Source: Candidatus Eiseniibacteriota bacterium (GTDB taxonomy: Bacteria > Eisenbacteria > RBG-16-71-46 > CAIMUX01 > VGJL01). From it: a DNA stretch of 8,688 bases. Positions within the stretch are counted from its first letter, which is position 1. Every line of letters begins with the position of its first letter. The DNA lies in the NCBI GenBank assembly GCA_014729455.1, contig WJJW01000167.1, forward strand, positions 1-8,688. The letters run 5' to 3'. The notes beneath the pieces were generated by a model. It searched no databases. It saw only the letters and a program-made list of their open reading frames with translations, and was not told the DNA's origin. Below, piece by piece: positions 6,666 to 8,688 of the stretch. The position numbers and the translations under genes are program-made.

Positions 6666-8688
6666 ATGCGGTTTCTCCTCTGGATCGGGGCCGGAGCCCT
6701 GCTGCTGCTGCTCGGGGGGATCTCCTCGACGCGGGGATTCGGGCGGGCCACGTTCTGGCTCCTGGTCGGAAGCGCCGGTCTCGGCCTGTGCTGTGTCTTT
6801 CTCGGGGTGCTCTCGTTCTCCGAGCCTCCCTTCTCCGACGCGTTGTGGATCCGCCTCCTCTGGAGCACGGCCGCCTGGTCGGGACCGGCATGGGTCGCGT
6901 TCTCGCTCCACTTCGCGCGACCGGAGCGGACGAAGCCGGGAGACTTCCAGCGGCTCCTCCTCTTCCTGCTCTGGGCCGGCGCGGTGGCGATCCTGATCGG
7001 TGGCTTGGCTCGGGCGCCAATCGACGTCCTTCGCCCGGAGGAGGGGGGTCCGTATCTCCGATTGCACAGCCCGCTCGGGAGGCTCTTCGTCGTGCATGCC
7101 CTCGCCGCGGTCGCACTCCTGCTCTGGAACCTCCATGCGACGCTCGAGACGGCGCGCGCGATCGGCCGGCGCCGCACCGCGCAGGCGATCTACGCGCTGC
7201 TTCCCGTCATGATCGCCGCGCTCTACACCCTCGCCGAGCTGCTGATCTACGGAGCCCTGGAGATCTCCAGCGGCGACCTGCTCGTGGGGGCGACGCTGGT
7301 GTCGACGCTGGGGTTCGCCGTGACGATCCGGCGGACCCCACTGCGGCAGCTCGGCCTTCCGGCCGGCCAGGTCCCGCGCCCCTCCTCTGCGGTCCTCTCC
7401 GGCCTCGGCGCGTTCTTCGTCGGTCTGGCTCTGCTCGCCGAAGCGATCCGGTGGGTCGGCCGCCCCGCCGGCGTGCTGTGGTACGAACGCGTCACGGTCG
7501 CCCTGCTGGTCGTGATCCTCGTGCTGTGGATCTTCCCGGGTCTTCGGGAGGAGTTGCAGCGGCTGCTCGACCGCGGGGGGCTCGTTTCCTTCTCGGCGCG
7601 GCGCAACGTCTCCGCGCAGATCGCGCAGGCCGTGGCGCCGGCGGATCGGCCGGCCGATCTGGCGATCGCGCTGCGGGCCCTCCTGCGGGAACGGTTCGGT
7701 CCGATCAGCGTGCATCTGTGGGTCTCCGGTCCGCTCACCGACGGGTTCGAGCCGACCGAGCCGGACGGGGCCGCCCACCTGGGGATGGAGCATCCTCTCG
7801 TCGCCGAGCTCGAGCGACGATCCGGGGCGCTCGTCCTCTCCGGGGACGCGACCCGCATGCGGGAGATTCCGCTGTACGTGGCCTGCGAGGAGATCGCCGA
7901 GCGACACGGACTGCGGGTGCTGATCCCGATCCGGCACCAGGGAAGCCTCATCGCGATCCTGGGAGTCGGAGGGACCGAGGGACGGACCCTCCATCCCGAG
8001 GATATCGACCTGCTCGAAGAGCTCGCTGCGCAGATCGTCCCCGCCGTTCTGGGGATCGTGCTGGAGGAACGCGCCGACGCGATAGGGCGAGAGAGGGGAA
8101 CGGCCACGGCGGACACGGTCCCGACGACGGGGGCGGAGTGGCTCGAGGGGCTTCTGCGAGACGTGACGGGAGACGATCGGAACGACCTCCTCAAGCTGCG
8201 GATCTCGGGGGGCGAGCGGTTTCGCCGCACCCCCGGGTTCGCGGATCCATTGCTGCGCACCCTGCTCCGGAACGCGGCGGGAGATTCCCCGGATGGAGAG
8301 GCGGCCCGGGAGATGACGGTCGACCTGCTCCCCCGGGATCGCCTCCGCCTCGTCCTACCGAACGGAAGCGGTCGGATCGTGATCCGCCTCGTGGATCCGT
8401 CGGGGCTGTCGAACCGGACGGCGGGAAGGAGGAGACCGGCGGTGCCTGAGCGGACGCGGCACGCGGAGCCGGAGATCCACCGGATCACGCCGCCGGCTCC
8501 CCAGGAGTCGCTGGAGCGGAGCCGGGTCGCCCTGGTCACCCTGGGAGCGGCGGGAATCGCGTTCCTCCTCGGGCTGGCCCTCCCGTTCTTCGGTTACAAC
8601 CTGCAGTGGGCCCCTCACCGGCTGTTCAAGATGGTCCTGGCGGCGGCGGCGCTGGCGACGGTTCTCGTCCGCCCGCCCTGGATGCCGA
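6666..8688 (+). CDS. Membrane GAF-domain sensor, PrsK-like; frame open to window end (possibly two genes joined)
   Basis: Reading codons from ATG 6666 shows no stop to the window end (674 residues). The start has GGAGG at 6649-6653, a rather long 12 bases upstream. The first roughly 300 residues contain about nine membrane helices, starting FLLWIGAGALLLLLGG and ending TVALLVVILVLWIFPGLREE. A GAF-like domain follows at about 320-470 (ALRALLRERFGPISVHLWV, then LRVLIPIRHQGSLIAILGVG and HPEDIDLLEELAAQI). Many helices plus GAF is the N-terminal layout of PrsK, the histidine kinase of exosortase systems. Residues about 500-580 (LLRTLLRNAAGDSPDG, Asn536) weakly recall a HATPase N-box, but the phosphoacceptor His and the G-boxes are not seen, so kinase activity is doubtful. 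From about 8442 a new hydrophobic region begins; see the separate entry. The sensor probably ends near 8449 in another frame, and the single-frame reading may be an artefact of one base. Confidence 0.7.
   Translation, partial: MRFLLWIGAGALLLLLGGISSTRGFGRATFWLLVGSAGLGLCCVFLGVLSFSEPPFSDALWIRLLWSTAAWSGPAWVAFSLHFARPERTKPGDFQRLLLFLLWAGAVAILIGGLARAPIDVLRPEEGGPYLRLHSPLGRLFVVHALAAVALLLWNLHATLETARAIGRRRTAQAIYALLPVMIAALYTLAELLIYGALEISSGDLLVGATLVSTLGFAVTIRRTPLRQLGLPAGQVPRPSSAVLSGLGAFFVGLALLAEAIRWVGRPAGVLWYERVTVALLVVILVLWIFPGLREELQRLLDRGGLVSFSARRNVSAQIAQAVAPADRPADLAIALRALLRERFGPISVHLWVSGPLTDGFEPTEPDGAAHLGMEHPLVAELERRSGALVLSGDATRMREIPLYVACEEIAERHGLRVLIPIRHQGSLIAILGVGGTEGRTLHPEDIDLLEELAAQIVPAVLGIVLEERADAIGRERGTATADTVPTTGAEWLEGLLRDVTGDDRNDLLKLRISGGERFRRTPGFADPLLRTLLRNAAGDSPDGEAAREMTVDLLPRDRLRLVLPNGSGRIVIRLVDPSGLSNRTAGRRRPAVPERTRHAEPEIHRITPPAPQESLERSRVALVTLGAAGIAFLLGLALPFFGYNLQWAPHRLFKMVLAAAALATVLVRPPWMP
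8426..8444 (+). promoter_or_regulatory. Shine-Dalgarno and GTG start candidate inside the 6666 frame
   Basis: AAGGAGGAG at 8426-8434 contains AGGAGG (8427-8432), which lies 9 bases before GTG 8442. That is the same spacing as for TTG 544. A TGA in the neighbouring frame (8447-8449) would overlap this start, as at the other junctions of the operon. This suggests a gene boundary although the frame is continuous as given. Confidence 0.5.
8442..8688 (+). CDS. Possible separate gene: start of a polytopic membrane protein (partial)
   Basis: This is an alternative reading of the end of the preceding frame. From GTG 8442 the protein begins with a polar, charged tail (VPERTRHAEPEIH...ESLERS). Two membrane helices follow: RVALVTLGAAGIAFLLGLAL with PFFGYNLQ, and LFKMVLAAAALATVLVRPPW. 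It then runs off the window. A charged N-terminal tail followed by helices is what the start of an independent membrane protein looks like, and it is an odd continuation for a sensor C terminus. In this context an O-antigen polymerase/ligase-type protein or another polysaccharide membrane protein is possible, but 82 residues are too few to assign a family. If the frame really is continuous, this is the C-terminal domain of a fusion protein. Confidence 0.5.
   Translation, partial: MPERTRHAEPEIHRITPPAPQESLERSRVALVTLGAAGIAFLLGLALPFFGYNLQWAPHRLFKMVLAAAALATVLVRPPWMP

Noticed and set aside
8395..8412. Programmed -1 frameshifting at the end of the sensor gene
   Set aside because: The local bases do not form a classical X-XXY-YYZ slippery heptamer and I see no convincing downstream hairpin. 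A base error or a true fusion is simpler.
6788..8449. A 553-residue frame on the plus strand
   Set aside because: Most of it is an Arg/Pro/Gly/Ala-rich shadow of the sensor gene in the adjacent frame. Only its last 15 or so codons may be real, if there is a frame error near 8402.

Overview
The window is one uninterrupted block of plus-strand genes in very GC-rich DNA. It reads as part of an exopolysaccharide/exosortase locus of a Gram-negative-type (diderm) bacterium. An outer-membrane polysaccharide export protein, a Wzz-type co-polymerase fused to a tyrosine autokinase, an exosortase and an EpsI protein together are the hallmark of PEP-CTERM/exosortase loci, which are known from diderm bacteria that make EPS or biofilm. 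High GC content and strong G/C bias at third codon positions create many long shadow frames. I cannot name the phylum from the sequence alone.

Layout. (1) 3-530 is the C-terminal part of an SLBB-domain polysaccharide export protein whose start lies upstream of the window. (2) 544-2790 is a Wzz/GumC-like chain-length regulator fused to a BY-kinase ending in a tyrosine cluster. (3) 2787-3656 is an exosortase with its Cys/Arg/His triad intact. (4) 3650-4276 is a free-standing EpsI-family protein. (5) 4287-5126 is a polytopic membrane protein of unknown function. (6) 5138-6658 is a probable lipoprotein made of TPR-like repeats. (7) 6666 to the window end is one open frame: about nine membrane helices, a GAF-like domain, a possible decayed histidine-kinase ATPase region, and then a second hydrophobic region beginning near 8442.

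The genes are separated by 13 bases or fewer or overlap by 4-7 bases, so they look like one transcript with translational coupling. No promoter, terminator, RNA gene, mobile element, CRISPR array or gene-free stretch longer than about 15 bases was seen.

How they may work together (inference). The kinase/co-polymerase and the SLBB export protein would control chain length and export of a polysaccharide. The exosortase and EpsI would process and anchor proteins carrying a C-terminal sorting tag, possibly linked to that polysaccharide. The TPR lipoprotein could be a periplasmic scaffold. The last gene resembles the membrane/GAF sensor PrsK of exosortase systems but lacks a recognisable working kinase core within the window. 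No tagged substrate protein is present here.

The most notable points are the continuous frame from 6666 to 8688, which may really be two genes joined by a one-base frame error near 8402-8405; the degenerate kinase-like region inside it; and the unidentified membrane protein placed directly after EpsI.
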